Shown here piece after piece: positions 40,301 to 50,700 of a stretch of 64,000 nucleotides of DNA. The translations under genes and the position numbers were made by a program. The notes beneath the pieces are model-generated. The model did not search any database. It had not been told where the DNA came from and saw only the letters and a list, made by a program, of their open reading frames with translations. The stretch lies in assembly GCA_022414725.1 (NCBI GenBank), contig CM039463.1, positions 24,489,707-24,553,706 on the forward strand, written 5' to 3'. Position 1 is the stretch's first letter. Every line of letters begins with the position of its first letter. The stretch comes from Microglena sp. YARC (Eukaryota; Chlorophyta; Chlorophyceae; Chlamydomonadales; Chlamydomonadaceae).

Positions 40301-42268
40301 TGTCCAATCGTGGGGGAAAAAAATGTCTTGCTTAGTGCATACCTTGTTACCGGTATGTATGTTCCAGTCCAGGGGTAGGCTAAATAGGTTATAACGACCT
40401 GCCCAACCGTGACAGGAGGGTCTTCAACCAAAATACCTGTACTGCTCCCTTTGAGTGACTCCACCGAGTTAAAACGAAATACCTGTACTGCTCCCTTGTG
40501 AGTGATTCCCCCGTAGTAGTGCCTTGCCTGTATCTGTTTTGCTCTTTGAGTGAATCCCCCGAAGTTGAGTACCTTCCCTAACCTGTGACCTGCACAAGTC
40601 TTAAAACTGTATAATTCGCGTATCCAGAGCGATTGCTAGGGCTTACATATAACAGACAACGGCAGGCTATGCCACGCTGGGCCACATACACCACGCCATG
40701 CACCAAACTACATCACACCACGCCACACGCCACACCGCACCACACACCACACCACGCCATATAGCTCTCCTCTCACACGCTCCTCCTCAGATGGTTACGA
40801 CCTCTCAACCTCCAATCAAACAAGTGGTCCTGGACAAGTATTTCCACTGTCTAATCAGCATAGTGTGCTCCCTGGTTTTGGTTAAGAGGGCCAGCCTGTT
40901 TGCTTGTACTGAAGCTAAGCACCAAATATGGGGGTGACTGGCACCAGTGCATGGGGCCAATCAACCCCATGTACATGCATCAAATGCGATGCATCTACAT
41001 GGTGCCAATCAACCCCATGAAGATGCATCAACTGCAATGCATCTTGTAGCAGCCGGATGAAAGTACTGTTGGATTGATCATCGATAGGCGCCTCCGCCAG
41101 ATAGATACATATCCGATGTATATATCCGATGTATATATCCGATGTACATATCCGATGTATATATCCCGAGATGAGGATCGATGAGACATCTATCTCTGTG
41201 CACCTTTTCCTAATCATCCTGAACGGTCTAATGGCCTCTTATACATGTACACTCCAGAAGCCAGGGATTTTTTTTCCGGAATGTAGTTTTGGGAGGGAAA
41301 AAGGGAGGGAAAAAATAAAAGGAATAAGATTTTCTTTTTGATTTGAAAACAATATCCCTGCCAGAAGCCATCCACTTAGTTTGCGATCGGAATGTGGCTC
41401 CTGAGTGTGTATGTTACAGTCAAGTTATTCATTTGCTATAAATTGAAATTGAAATTGAAAATGAAATTGTTACATTTGTGTAATGCAGTTACTCACAGGA
41501 CGTGAAGTTATGGACATCGCGAAAGCCGGAGCTAGCAGTAGTCACCGTAGGACCACCTCATTAAGAAAATATCAACGGTGCCACGGAATGTAGCTCCTGA
41601 GTGTGTATGCTACAGTTCAGTTATTTATTTGTTATAATTTATAAAATGAATTTCCCCCCAGGGTAGCCAAATAGGCTGAAGGGACCTGCTCAACCTTGAT
41701 TTAGGAGGGGCTAATAGAAAAACAAGGACTGATGGACTGGGCTCCTATCCCACTGTTTGTATGTTACAGACCAGGGGAAGGCCAAATAGGCTACAGGGAT
41801 CCCAGTACGGTGTGTGTATGTTGTTACAGTCCAGGGGTAGGCTAAATAGGCTACAGGGATCCCAGTACTGCAACCAAGGTGCTGGAGACCTCATGCAACT
41901 CCAAAACTGTATGCTGCACTACCTCGAAACATTATGCGCTACCTCACAACATGCTGCACAACCTCACAACATGCTGCACTGGCACACTCATTTGGTTAGT
42001 AAAAATGAATATGTCCCAGTAGAACACTTGATGGGTCAACACTTGCCTGTCTATGTGTAGTGTAGTGTAGTGTAGTGTAGTGTAGTGTAGTGTAGTGTAG
42101 TGTAGTGTAGTGTAATTTAATGCATGAACTTATGCTGACCTCACGCGTGTTTCTCCCTTTGCTGTTCAACAGATGCTGAAGGCCTCATACTGCGTCAAAG
42201 CCATCCCTGCAGACATCTTCTCCAAGATCAGCCAGGGACTCCCTTTACCACCCGATTTGAAGGGATAG
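37348..42268 (+). CDS. Last three exons of an unrecognised conserved-looking gene
   Basis: Three exons join in phase: 37348-37425 (acceptor CATGCAG; reads WTTELVAVQYSPGIQGFLNL), donor GTAAGA; 38593-38668 (reads ALQDKLLKAVCTIYPW and ends PALPPPVQ), donor GTATGT; 42173-42268 (reads MLKASYCVKAIPADIFSK, ends PLPPDLKG, TAG at 42266). Phases 2 and 0 match at the two junctions and codon use looks coding. The second intron holds a 1.8-kb tandem array; the terminal exon is triplicated. Upstream exons were not found (R3, R4, MITE and the N gap precede it). I do not recognise the protein family and assign no function. Confidence 0.6.
37587..37722 (+). repeat. Dispersed repeat R1 (copy 3)
   Basis: Complete: CAGGGCCCCCGTCGGTAAAA to CTACCCTTGGACTGTAACA, inside intron 1 of the unknown gene. 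Confidence 0.78.
37927..38146 (+). repeat. 28-bp tandem repeat (7 copies) then 16-bp repeat
   Basis: ATTGCCCGTGCTCCGTTGAC plus ACCATTCT repeats about seven times, then CAACCCAACCATTCTA-type 16-bp units about three times; the second unit shares the end of the first. Confidence 0.9.
38186..38367 (-). mobile_element. M2 MITE (copy 5)
   Basis: TAGGGACCGGCAGATCATAT to a decayed right end near TTGCCATCGCCATTGCTA; contains CGAGCATGATATCATATGA and TTTAGCCTAGTCAGACTGC. Confidence 0.75.
38686..40500 (+). repeat. 1.8-kb tandem array built on repeat R4
   Basis: Begins as an R4 copy (AGTTGTGAAAGGACTTTCAC) right after the donor at 38669. It then repeats GAATTTCACCCCAGGAGGTG, TTTGCACCTGTCCGACC, TTGTCCAATCGTGGATTAC and TGCACACCTGTACTGCTCCC in two interleaved subunits for about nine rounds. 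No coding frame persists. An R1 fragment is embedded at about 40360-40425. Confidence 0.85.
40637..41390. other. Low-complexity and short tandem repeats
   Basis: Holds a CACCACGCCACAC-rich tract (40670-40760), a fragment of R8 (40880-40935), a 48-bp duplication with CCAATCAACCCCATG (40955-41045), and five GATGTATATATCC units (41105-41170). No gene seen. Confidence 0.55.
41390..41870. repeat. Dispersed repeats, including two R1 fragments (minus)
   Basis: 41395-41570 resembles 44470-44600 (CGTGAAGTTA-GGACA, AGCCGGA-CTAGCAGT). R1 pieces with TAGCCAAATAGGCTGAAGGG follow at 41650-41740 and, twice, at 41770-41865. Confidence 0.6.
42056..42114 (+). repeat. (TGTAG)n microsatellite
   Basis: About 11 perfect pentanucleotide units. 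Confidence 0.95.
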
Positions 42269-42520
42269 ACCCCAGATATTTCCTCCAAGATCTCTGCAGA
42301 TATCTTCTCCAAGATCAGCCAAGGACTCCCTTCACCACCCCATTTGAAGGGATAGACCCCAGCAATACGCAGGCATGTTTGATATATAGGTTACCCCCTG
42401 TGCTGTACCACAGATACTGCAAGCCTCGTACTGCGTCAAAGCAATCCTGGCAGGTATCTTCTCCAAGTTCGGCCAAGGGCTCCCTTTACCACCCCATTTC
42501 AAGGGATAGACCCCAGGAAC
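42173..42520 (+). repeat. Terminal exon of the unknown gene in three copies
   Basis: After the coding exon (42173-42268), partial copies at about 42291-42360 and 42412-42515 repeat TCTTCTCCAAG-TC-GCCAAGG, CTCCCTT-ACCACCC and AAGGGATAGACCCC. The third copy has its own CCACAG acceptor; both copies carry the stop codon. They lie downstream and are not needed for the gene. Confidence 0.75.
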
Positions 42521-43319
42521 TTGCAGCCGAATCCCAGCAACATGCAGAAGGGAACATGACATTCCTATACGTGAACAGCAACAGGCAGACACTCCTAAAT
42601 GTGCACTACTGCGCATCACACAAAAAAAACGATATGGTATACTTGCCCTTGTCTTCGGGCAACTCCGTGATGAATCCTGCCCATAGTCTGGCTCCGAAAC
42701 CAAGGCATGGATCCAGAAGTGATATGGATCCAAAAGTGATTTCTCCTTATCTATGCAGGACATGCGCACTGACCTTGATACCCCATCTTGAACAGTAACC
42801 GTGTGAAGTTTTGATCCACACGGATTTGAGCAATATTGTCAGTTGTATATAATATTGAATGATATCTAAGTATGAACACGATTTGGCTGTGATAACCTGC
42901 ACGTACATGAACTCAGAGATTATGAAGTGAATGCTATTAATTGTGACTCTCTGCTGCTGCTGCTATTGATTTGTGACTCTCTGCTGCTCCCACTCTTCTC
43001 TTGATTATGTGACATTGCTATTTTTAATATTTTGAGTTTGTAGCTTGCTGCCTTCATGTTTGAACGGCCACATCACTGTAACGCTTTCTCGCTAAATCTC
43101 GTACCGTTTGAAAAGCAGGGCCATGATTTATCACAACGAGTTTTTGAGTTTGAAGCTCAACATGAGTATTTTGGATTTTGCATTTTAACATAGGCAGAGG
43201 CATATATGCATGTTTGATACAATTCAGCAGTAGCCTCCTCGGCTCAAGGGACTTGCCCAACCTCGAAAAATAAAGAAAAAATAAAAACCTGAGGGGCTAA
43301 ATTAAGATTTATGCTAGTG

Positions 43320-44475
43320 ATGAAGTTGCCCCTAACGAATCTACTACGGAGAACCTTAGTTCCAGTTGAAGTCCAAGTTCTAGACCTGAGGGTACAACAG
43401 AGACCCCGAGTTCCAATTCCATTTCTAAACCAGATGGTACAACGAAGTTCTACACTAGAGGATACGACGGAGAACCTGAGTTCCAGTCACAGTTCAAGTT
43501 CTAAACAAGAGGGTACAACGGAGAACCTGAGTTCCACTCTCAGTTCAAGGTCTAAACCAAAGGGTACAACGGAGAACCTGAGTTCCACTCTCAGTTCAAG
43601 GTCTAAACAAGAGGGTACAACGGAGAACCTAAGTTCCACTCTCAGTTCAAGTTCTAAACCAAAGGGTACAACGGAGAACCTGAGTTCCACTCTCAGTTCA
43701 AGGTCTAAACCAAAGGGTACAACGGAGAACCTGAGTTCCAGTCTCAGTTCAAGGTCTAAACAAGTGGGTACAACGGAGAACCTGAGTTCCACTCTCAGTT
43801 CAAGGTCTAAACCAAAGGGTACAACGGAGAACCTGAGTTCCACTCTCAGTTCAAGGTCTAAACAAGAGGGTACAACGGAGAACCTGAGTTCCACTCTCAG
43901 TTCAAGGTCTAAACAAGAGGGTACAACGGAGAACCTGAGTTCCAGTCTCAGTTCAAGGTCTAAACCAAAGGGTACAACGGAGAACCTGAGTTCCACTCTC
44001 AGTTCAAGGTCTAAACAAGAGGGTACAACGGAGAACCTGAGTTCCACTCTCAGTTCAAGTTCTAAACAAGAGGGTACACCGGAGAACCTGAGTTCCACTC
44101 TCAGTTCAAGTTCTAAACAAGAGGGTACAACGGAGAACCTAAGTTCCACTCTCAGTTCAAGTTCTAAACCAAAGGGTACAACGGAGAACCTGAGTTCCAC
44201 TCTCAGTTCAAGGTCTAAACCAAAGGGTACAACGGAGAACCTGAGTTCCAGTCTCAGTTCAAGGTCTAAACAAGAGGGTACAACGGAGAACCTGAGTTCC
44301 ACTCTCAGTTCAAGGTTAAGTTCTAAACCAGAGGATACGACTTAGAGCCTTAGTTCCAGTTCTAGTTCAAGTTGCAAGTTGTAAACCAGAGGCATACGAT
44401 GGAGAACCTGAGCTCCAGTTCTAGTTCAAGTTACAAGTTCTAAACCAGAGGCATACGACGGAGAACCTGAGTTCC
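43320..44475 (+). repeat. 51-bp minisatellite, about 17 near-identical units with decayed edges
   Basis: Units of GGTACAACGGAGAACCTGAG, TTCCACTCTCAGTTCAAGG, TCTAAACAAGAG. Because 51 = 17 codons, a plus frame of 344 codons (GTTENLSSTLSSRSKQE repeats) and a minus frame of 271 codons stay open. Degenerate units at both edges lose the frame, there are no splice signals, and the core is far more uniform than the edges, so a DNA-level array is preferred over a Ser-rich protein. Confidence 0.85.
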
Positions 44476-45435
44476 AGTGATACATTGAAATTTCAAGTTA
44501 AATTGTCACATCCGAGTAATGCGCCACTCTCAGGTCGTGAAGTTAAGGACACCACTGCGTAAGCCGGAACTAGCAGTTGTCACCATCAAACAGTCTCCTT
44601 GTTAGAAGATCTGAATAAGCCCCTTGGCAGGACCTAAAACAAGGAGAACCAGGAAAAATGCTAATTCCCTGGTATTGAGCCCTGTTGGGTCTCCATAAAG
44701 CGTAAACATTGTAAACTACTTCGAAAGCTAGAAATAAAGTGGGAGTGGATTCCAGTGATACAATTAAATATATTGTTATGCCTGTATGTGTGTTTGAAGT
44801 GGGAAGTACCGGTAGTGATCATACCATATTTTCTACTACACATTCATGCAGGCAGTTTATGAAGTTGTACTATTGTCCTGTCACGGTTGGTCAAGTCCCT
44901 GAAGCCTATTTGGCCTCCTCCTGGTCTAACATACACACAAATGTGCCATCTCACTGTACGACATCATCATCCTTCATGCACAGGAGTAACAAAACACAAG
45001 TAAACGTTTACATTTTCCTTAGTAAATGTTGTTTTTACTGCCGAAGACGGCGAGCAGCCAAACTGCTGGCTGGAGCCATGTGACCAAGTTCAAGTAAGGC
45101 AAAAGTGATACAACATGATTTGATTTTAATTGATCATGTAACAATTATTATAATAATAATAATTATTATTTATTGATCATGTTCGAAGGGGGCGGGTAGC
45201 TCAATTACTGGCTGGAGCCATGCAACCAAGTTCAAGTAAGTCAAAAATGATACAGAATGTTTTGATTTGAATTGATAATGTTCGAAGGGGGCGGGTAGCT
45301 AAATTGCTGGCTGGAGCCATGCAACTAAGTTCAAGTTCAAGAAGGTCAAAAGTGTAAAGCAAATAACTTCGTAACATATAAATGAAAACACCACCCAAAA
45401 GTCTCCTCGTATAACCCGTACATAACACGCATTAT
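44476..45435. other. Dispersed repeats R5 and R1 fragments, no gene
   Basis: R5 copies (GAAGACGGCGAGCAGCC; GGCTGGAGCCATG) at 45036-45110, 45193-45240 and 45288-45335 form a loose tandem set spaced by TGATTTGATT-like sequence. An R1 fragment lies at 44878-44935. Confidence 0.6.
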
Positions 45436-45528
45436 TAAGCACCACCTAGATAAGTACACATACACCGTGACAGATCAAAACACACAGTGACACAGAGAAT
45501 CTCACAGATTCCCTGCTCGGACAAATGA

Positions 45529-45789
45529 ATGCATGCATGCCATTCTATATGGATGCACTCCTTGGAGATGGAATTTATGGACCTGGACCTGGACAAGTCT
45601 TCAAGCTTTATAATCCGCTTAGTGTCCTCCCTGGCTTCCGTGGGTATCGCACAGGGGGACTTGGAATTGGCACGCGGTGAGCAGCCCAGGGTTGGCATAA
45701 GGCCCATGTTGCAATTAAAAGTCAATGAATTCATTAGTCAACACCCGCATGCAGGGTACTTCAGGAGGACCCTCAGCTCTGCTGCCTGA
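45529..45789 (+). other. Possible small gene or exon, 86 codons
   Basis: The frame reads MEFMDLDLDKSSSFIIRLV and later GYFRRTLSSAA before TGA. Composition looks coding, but no acceptor or family is recognised and an equally long minus frame overlaps it. Confidence 0.25.
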
Positions 45790-45799
45790 GACGCAACCA

Positions 45800-45935
45800 A
45801 TTGTATAGCCTGCGTCCTGCGGCGCAACGGACCCTTCCTTCTGGTCAACGGACCCTCCCCACGTTGCGTCCTGCGACGCAACGGACCCTTCGACGTTGCG
45901 TCTGCGATGGAGGACGCAGCGTCCTGAACAGCCCT
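45800..45935. repeat. GTTGCGTCCTGCGACGCAAC palindromic repeats
   Basis: The words GCGTCCTGCG-CGCAACGG and ACGGACCCTTC recur four times; the units are self-complementary. Confidence 0.7.
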
Positions 45936-45983
45936 GCCCACATGGTGAACATTTATTTGCCAACTGTATCCTTTGGATATTAG

Positions 45984-46165
45984 TAGGGAACGGCAACTAA
46001 TATTACTACATTAGTGTTTGAAAACTAATATTCACTAATATTATTACAGTGTCACAATAATAGTAGTTTTTCAAATAAATTCGAAATTCTGGTGACACGG
46101 CTCGTCCGACTAATATTACATAATATTATTCATTCGCTAATATTATATAACATAGCCGACCCCTA
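45984..46165. mobile_element. MITE related to M2 by its ends but with an AATATTA core
   Basis: Ends TAGGGAACGGCAACTAAT and CATAGCCGACCCCTA match M2 ends, but the body is made of ACTAATATTA and TAATATTAT instead of ATATGAT. It may be a sister family mobilised by the same transposase. Confidence 0.65.
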
Positions 46166-46209
46166 GATATTGGTCTAAGCTGCACAGAGAATCTATTGCC
46201 TCCTGTACC

Positions 46210-46370
46210 AGCATTCTTGCCACACTTCGTATGAAGGAGTCCCTACCGCCTGGAAGGTGACACTTACTATGTCTGCCATGATGATTTTCCCCAGCTGCGG
46301 CGTACGGGAGGGTCCCCGTAACACCACACCCATCCAGGCGTCATCCTTTGAAAACCTATTGATTGGAGTT
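46210..46370 (+). mobile_element. Diverged relative of the S1 SINE body
   Basis: CCCCAGCTGCGGCGTACGGG, CCCCGTAACACCACACCC and CCAGGCGTCATCC parallel the S1 body (CCGTAAGACGGGG, TTAATACCACGCCC, CAGGCGTTATC). Similarity is limited to this part. Confidence 0.45.
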
Positions 46371-46434
46371 CTTAGGAGATAAAAATTAGAAGAAAACATT
46401 GTAATATCTTAATAGAGTACCGCGATATATACAG

Positions 46435-46450
46435 GCAAACAATATATACA

Positions 46451-46505
<55 letters not shown>
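46435..46505. repeat. (AT)n microsatellite
   Basis: About 30 AT units with two short interruptions, bordering the CEP76-like terminal-exon array. Confidence 0.95.
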
Positions 46506-46507
<2 letters not shown>

Positions 46508-46517
46508 TGCCCCTTTG

Positions 46518-47760
46518 CATGTCACTACTCTTGCCCATTACACTCCTTCATACTTCACCGCAAGCGTCACCCAGATGGAGAACATACCCTCTTGGTAGGG
46601 CACAACATGCACACTGAACGCAAACGCAGTCTCGGTGCATGCCGCCTTGGGAATGCCTTTCACCACTGCTCTCCTCCATTACAATCCTTAATACTTCACC
46701 GTGAGTGTCACCCAGATGGAGAACATACCTTCTGGGTAGGGCACAACATGCGCACGGCATGCAAACGCAGCCTCGGTGCATGCCGCCTTGGGAATGCCGT
46801 ATACAACTGATCTTGCCCATTACACTCCTTTATACTTCACTGCAAGCTTCACCCATATGGAGAATATACTCTCTGGGTAGGGCACGACATGTGCACGGAA
46901 TGCAAAAGCACCCTCAGTGCTTGCCACCTTGAGGATACCGTATACCACTGCTGTTCTCCATTACACTCCTTTGCACTTCACCGCAAGCATCACCCAGATA
47001 GAGAAGATACCTTCTGGGTAGGGCACAACATGTGCATGGAATGCCAAAGCAGCCTCGGTGCATGCCGCCTTGAGGATATACCACTGCTCTTGTCCGTTAC
47101 ACTCCTTTGCACTTCACCGCAAGCATCACCCGGATGGAGGATATACTCTCTGGGTAGGGCACGACATGTGCATGGAATGCCAAAGCAGCCTCGGTGCATG
47201 CCGCCTTGAGGATATACCACTGCTCTTGTCCATTACACTCCTTTGCACTTCACCGCAAGCATAACCCGGATGGAGAATATACTCTCTGGGTAGGGCACGA
47301 CATGTGCATGGAATGCCAAAGCAGCCTCGGTGCATGCCGCCTTGAGGATATACCACTGCTCTTGTCCATTACACTCCTTTGTACTTCACTGCAAGCATCA
47401 CCCAGATGGAGAAGATACCCTCTGGGTAGGGCACAACATGTGCACGGAATGCATAAGCAGTCTCGGTGCTTGCCGTCTGGGGGATACCGTATACCACTGC
47501 TCTTCTCCATCACACTCCTTTGTACTTAACCGCGAGCATCACCCAGATGGAGAATATACCTTCTGGGTAGGGCACAACATGTGCACGGAATGCAAATGCA
47601 GCCTCGGTCCTTGCCGCCTTGAGGATATACCACTGCTCTTGTCCATTACACTCCTTTGTACTTCACTGCAAGCATCACCCAGATGGAGAAGATACCCTCT
47701 GGGTAGGGCACAACATGTGCACGGAATGCAAATGCAGCCTCGGTGCTTGCCGTCCCCAAA
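46518..47760 (-). repeat. Nine tandem copies of the CEP76-like terminal coding exon
   Basis: The period is about 136-142 bp (CTTCACCGCAAGC-like words near 46553, 46695, 46838, 46978, 47116, 47252, 47388, 47526, 47662). On the minus strand each unit reads a version of TEAAFAFRAHVVPYPEGIFS followed by a stop. The unit at 47646-47756 is spliced to the gene and is closest to the CEP76 C-terminus; the eight downstream units are partly frame-shifted copies. Confidence 0.85.
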
Positions 47761-50700
47761 ATGTCCAACACCTGAGGGTGGGTCAAGTTGATATGACAGG
47801 GATCTGAAGGAATGTACAAGGGAATGAGGTGACCGGAAATGTTTGTTGGACTGTTTTCCCAGTACATGTATGTATGTTACAGTCCAGGGGTAGGCCAAAT
47901 AGGCTAAAGGGACTTGCCCAACCGTACAGGAAGGGCTTAGAAAGAACAAGCACTGATGAACTGAGCCCCAAACAATTGTTTAACCGACGGGGGCCCTGAG
48001 TACACAATACCAAGTCAAGAAAGGGGGCCCTGAGTACACCACCCCAAATATAAGATGTCAAACACCAAGTCAAGAAAGGGGGCCCTGAGTACACAATACC
48101 AAATATAAGATGTCAAACACCAAGTCAAGAAAGTCAAGTCGTCAGTTTTCTTCTTTTTTCGGCTACGCATGGCACCTTCCAGTCAGCTCTATTAGCCTAC
48201 CCCTGGGCCTATCCCAAAGCTTTCTGCTGCATTCGAATGCCCTTTATGCCAGCTTTCAGGCACACTAGCTAGCTTCAGGTTTGGCTCAAGGACAGGGAAA
48301 GACAGCTGCCTAGAAGCTGCTACGCATGACCCCCCCCCCCCCAAATATACATTATATATATAGTGCAAGCCGTGTAAGACCCAAATGGTGTTGGGGGAAA
48401 ACGTGGTGGCAGATTGGGGTGGCGTGGCTGGGCGAACTCCTTTCAATAAATAAATACAAAAATAGTATGCCTTATTACGAGGCCTTAGGTGGAGGGGGCC
48501 AGCCCGTTTGCTTGCACTGGGGCCATCCACCAATTGGCGACCTGCAACCTAAGTGGAGGGTTAGATTCAGACGCTCTGCGGTCCCATTGGATTGAGGGCT
48601 TACTTAAACCAAGTACGGACATCATATGATGCCGGCAGTCTGACTAGGCTAAAGCTACCATTTATAGACAATATCATATGATGCAGTCTGTTTGATATCA
48701 TATGATGCCGGCAGTCTGACTAGGCTAAAGCTATCATTTATATACAATATCATATGATGCAGTTTTTATGATATCATACCCGCCTTCGGTCTACATCATT
48801 TGATCTTCAGGTCCCTATAAATATGTAAATCCGCGGTCAGTACCTTCTGGGTTTGAAATGCCCCCCCCCCCGAATGTGTGGAGCGGGCTTGTCTTGCATA
48901 AACAATGGCCTGTCTATGACAATGAAATGGTAATGGTAACAAGCAACGCGGAAAATTGGCGGAGTGTGTTGGCAACGGAACGGAAGGGGGCAATGATGGA
49001 GCTGACCGAAGCGAGTTAGTTACGCGACCGTTGGATGACGTGTCAGGCTTCAAGCAAGAATTTGGTCGGACGGACAAATGGGTAACCCTGGGGGCTCCCG
49101 CCCCCTTGAAGAGGGGGCTCCGCCAAAAATGCCCTTGCTCCCCCCAAACAAACCTGGTCTTCCCACATGAGGGCCTTCACAATGGCCTTAACATGGAGGT
49201 GGGAGATACATATACAGTACGCCTTATTACGAGGCGTCAGGTTGAGGGGCCAGCCCGTTTGCTTGCAATGGGGCCAACCACCAGGTGGGGATACATTTAT
49301 AAAACAGATGTGTGGAGCGGGCTTGTCATGCATCAACAATGGCCTGTATTTGGAATGGACATGGTACAAAACGGCGAGTGAAACCGGAATAGCCCAACTT
49401 GAAAATCTTCCTTTGAAGAATTGTAGTCTATAGAAGCTCCCTCTACGGCAGCCAGGACCTAAGTCTGCTGGAAGGCAGCGTCCGAGATCCCCTCGATGCA
49501 ATGAAAAACATGCCTGTTCTTCCTCTATGAGGGCCTTTACAATGGCCTGGACACTGAGAAGGGGGTTTAGGGTTTAGATACTATATACATAATTACGTTT
49601 CGACACATGGTTCAATGGTTGAGCTCGTTGAACTGAGCGCAAACATACCTGCTCTTCCGCTATAAGTGCTTTCAGAATGGCCTGGACACTGAGGTGGGGG
49701 TTTAGGGTTTAGATACTATATACATAATTACGTTTTGACACATGGTTCAATGGTTGAGCTCGTTGAACCGAGCGCAAACATACCTGCTCTTCCGCTATAA
49801 GTGCTTTCAGAATGGTCTGGAGACTGAGGTGGGGGTTTAGGGTTTAGATACTATATACATAATTACGTTTCGACACATGGTTCAATGGTTGAGCACGCTG
49901 AAATGATTCCAAGCATACCTGCTCTTCCTCTATAAGTGCTTTCAGAATGGCCTGGACACAGAGGTGGGGGGCGTGATGCTGAGGGAAGCCCTTGAAGACC
50001 CAACCTAGGGGGACTGCTCGCTTGATGCCTTGTTGGAACTCTTCATTCCCAGCAGCCAGGGCGCCACTGGCCGCCTCCTGAAGGGGCAGGCGTGAGAGTT
50101 CCGTGAGAGGGGTTAGAGAAGAGGGGCAGAGGAGAAGGGGAGAGGGGGAGAAGGGTTGAGGAGAGGGGGAGAGGGGTTAGAGGAGAGGGGGGAGGGGGAG
50201 GGGGAGGGGGAGAGAGGTTAAAGGAGAGGACAGGGGAGAGGGGGAGGGGGAGAAGAAAAGGGGAGAGGAAAGGGGGAGAGGGGAGAAGGGTTAAATGAGA
50301 GGAGAGGGGGAGAGGGGTTAGAGGAGAGGGCAGAGGGGGACCGGGGTTACAGGAGAGGACAGGGGGAGAGGTTCAAAGGAGAGGACAGGGGAGAGGGGAA
50401 GAGAGAGAGGGGAGAGAGGTTAAAGGAGAGGAGAGGGGGAGAGCAGTAAAAGGAGAGGGGTAGAGGGGTCTATCTCACATGAAGGGTACATGAACACCAC
50501 GAGGTCCGTTTCAACATCAATACACAAGTCAAAGGATTAAACACCAGCAACACCATCACCAGAAACTGCTTTAAACACTAGCAACACCATTAACACCATG
50601 AACATCAATACCCAAGTCAAGGGATCAAACACCAGGATGTTTACTCCAACATCAACCAAGGGGGCTGCCTGGTTGACACCCTGCTGTAACTCTGCATTCC

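Noticed and set aside
46590..47529. Multiple plus and minus frames of about 70-150 codons with Cys/His-rich look
   Set aside because: They are wrong-frame readings of the CEP76-like terminal-exon array; the frame giving VPYPEGIFS is the meaningful one.
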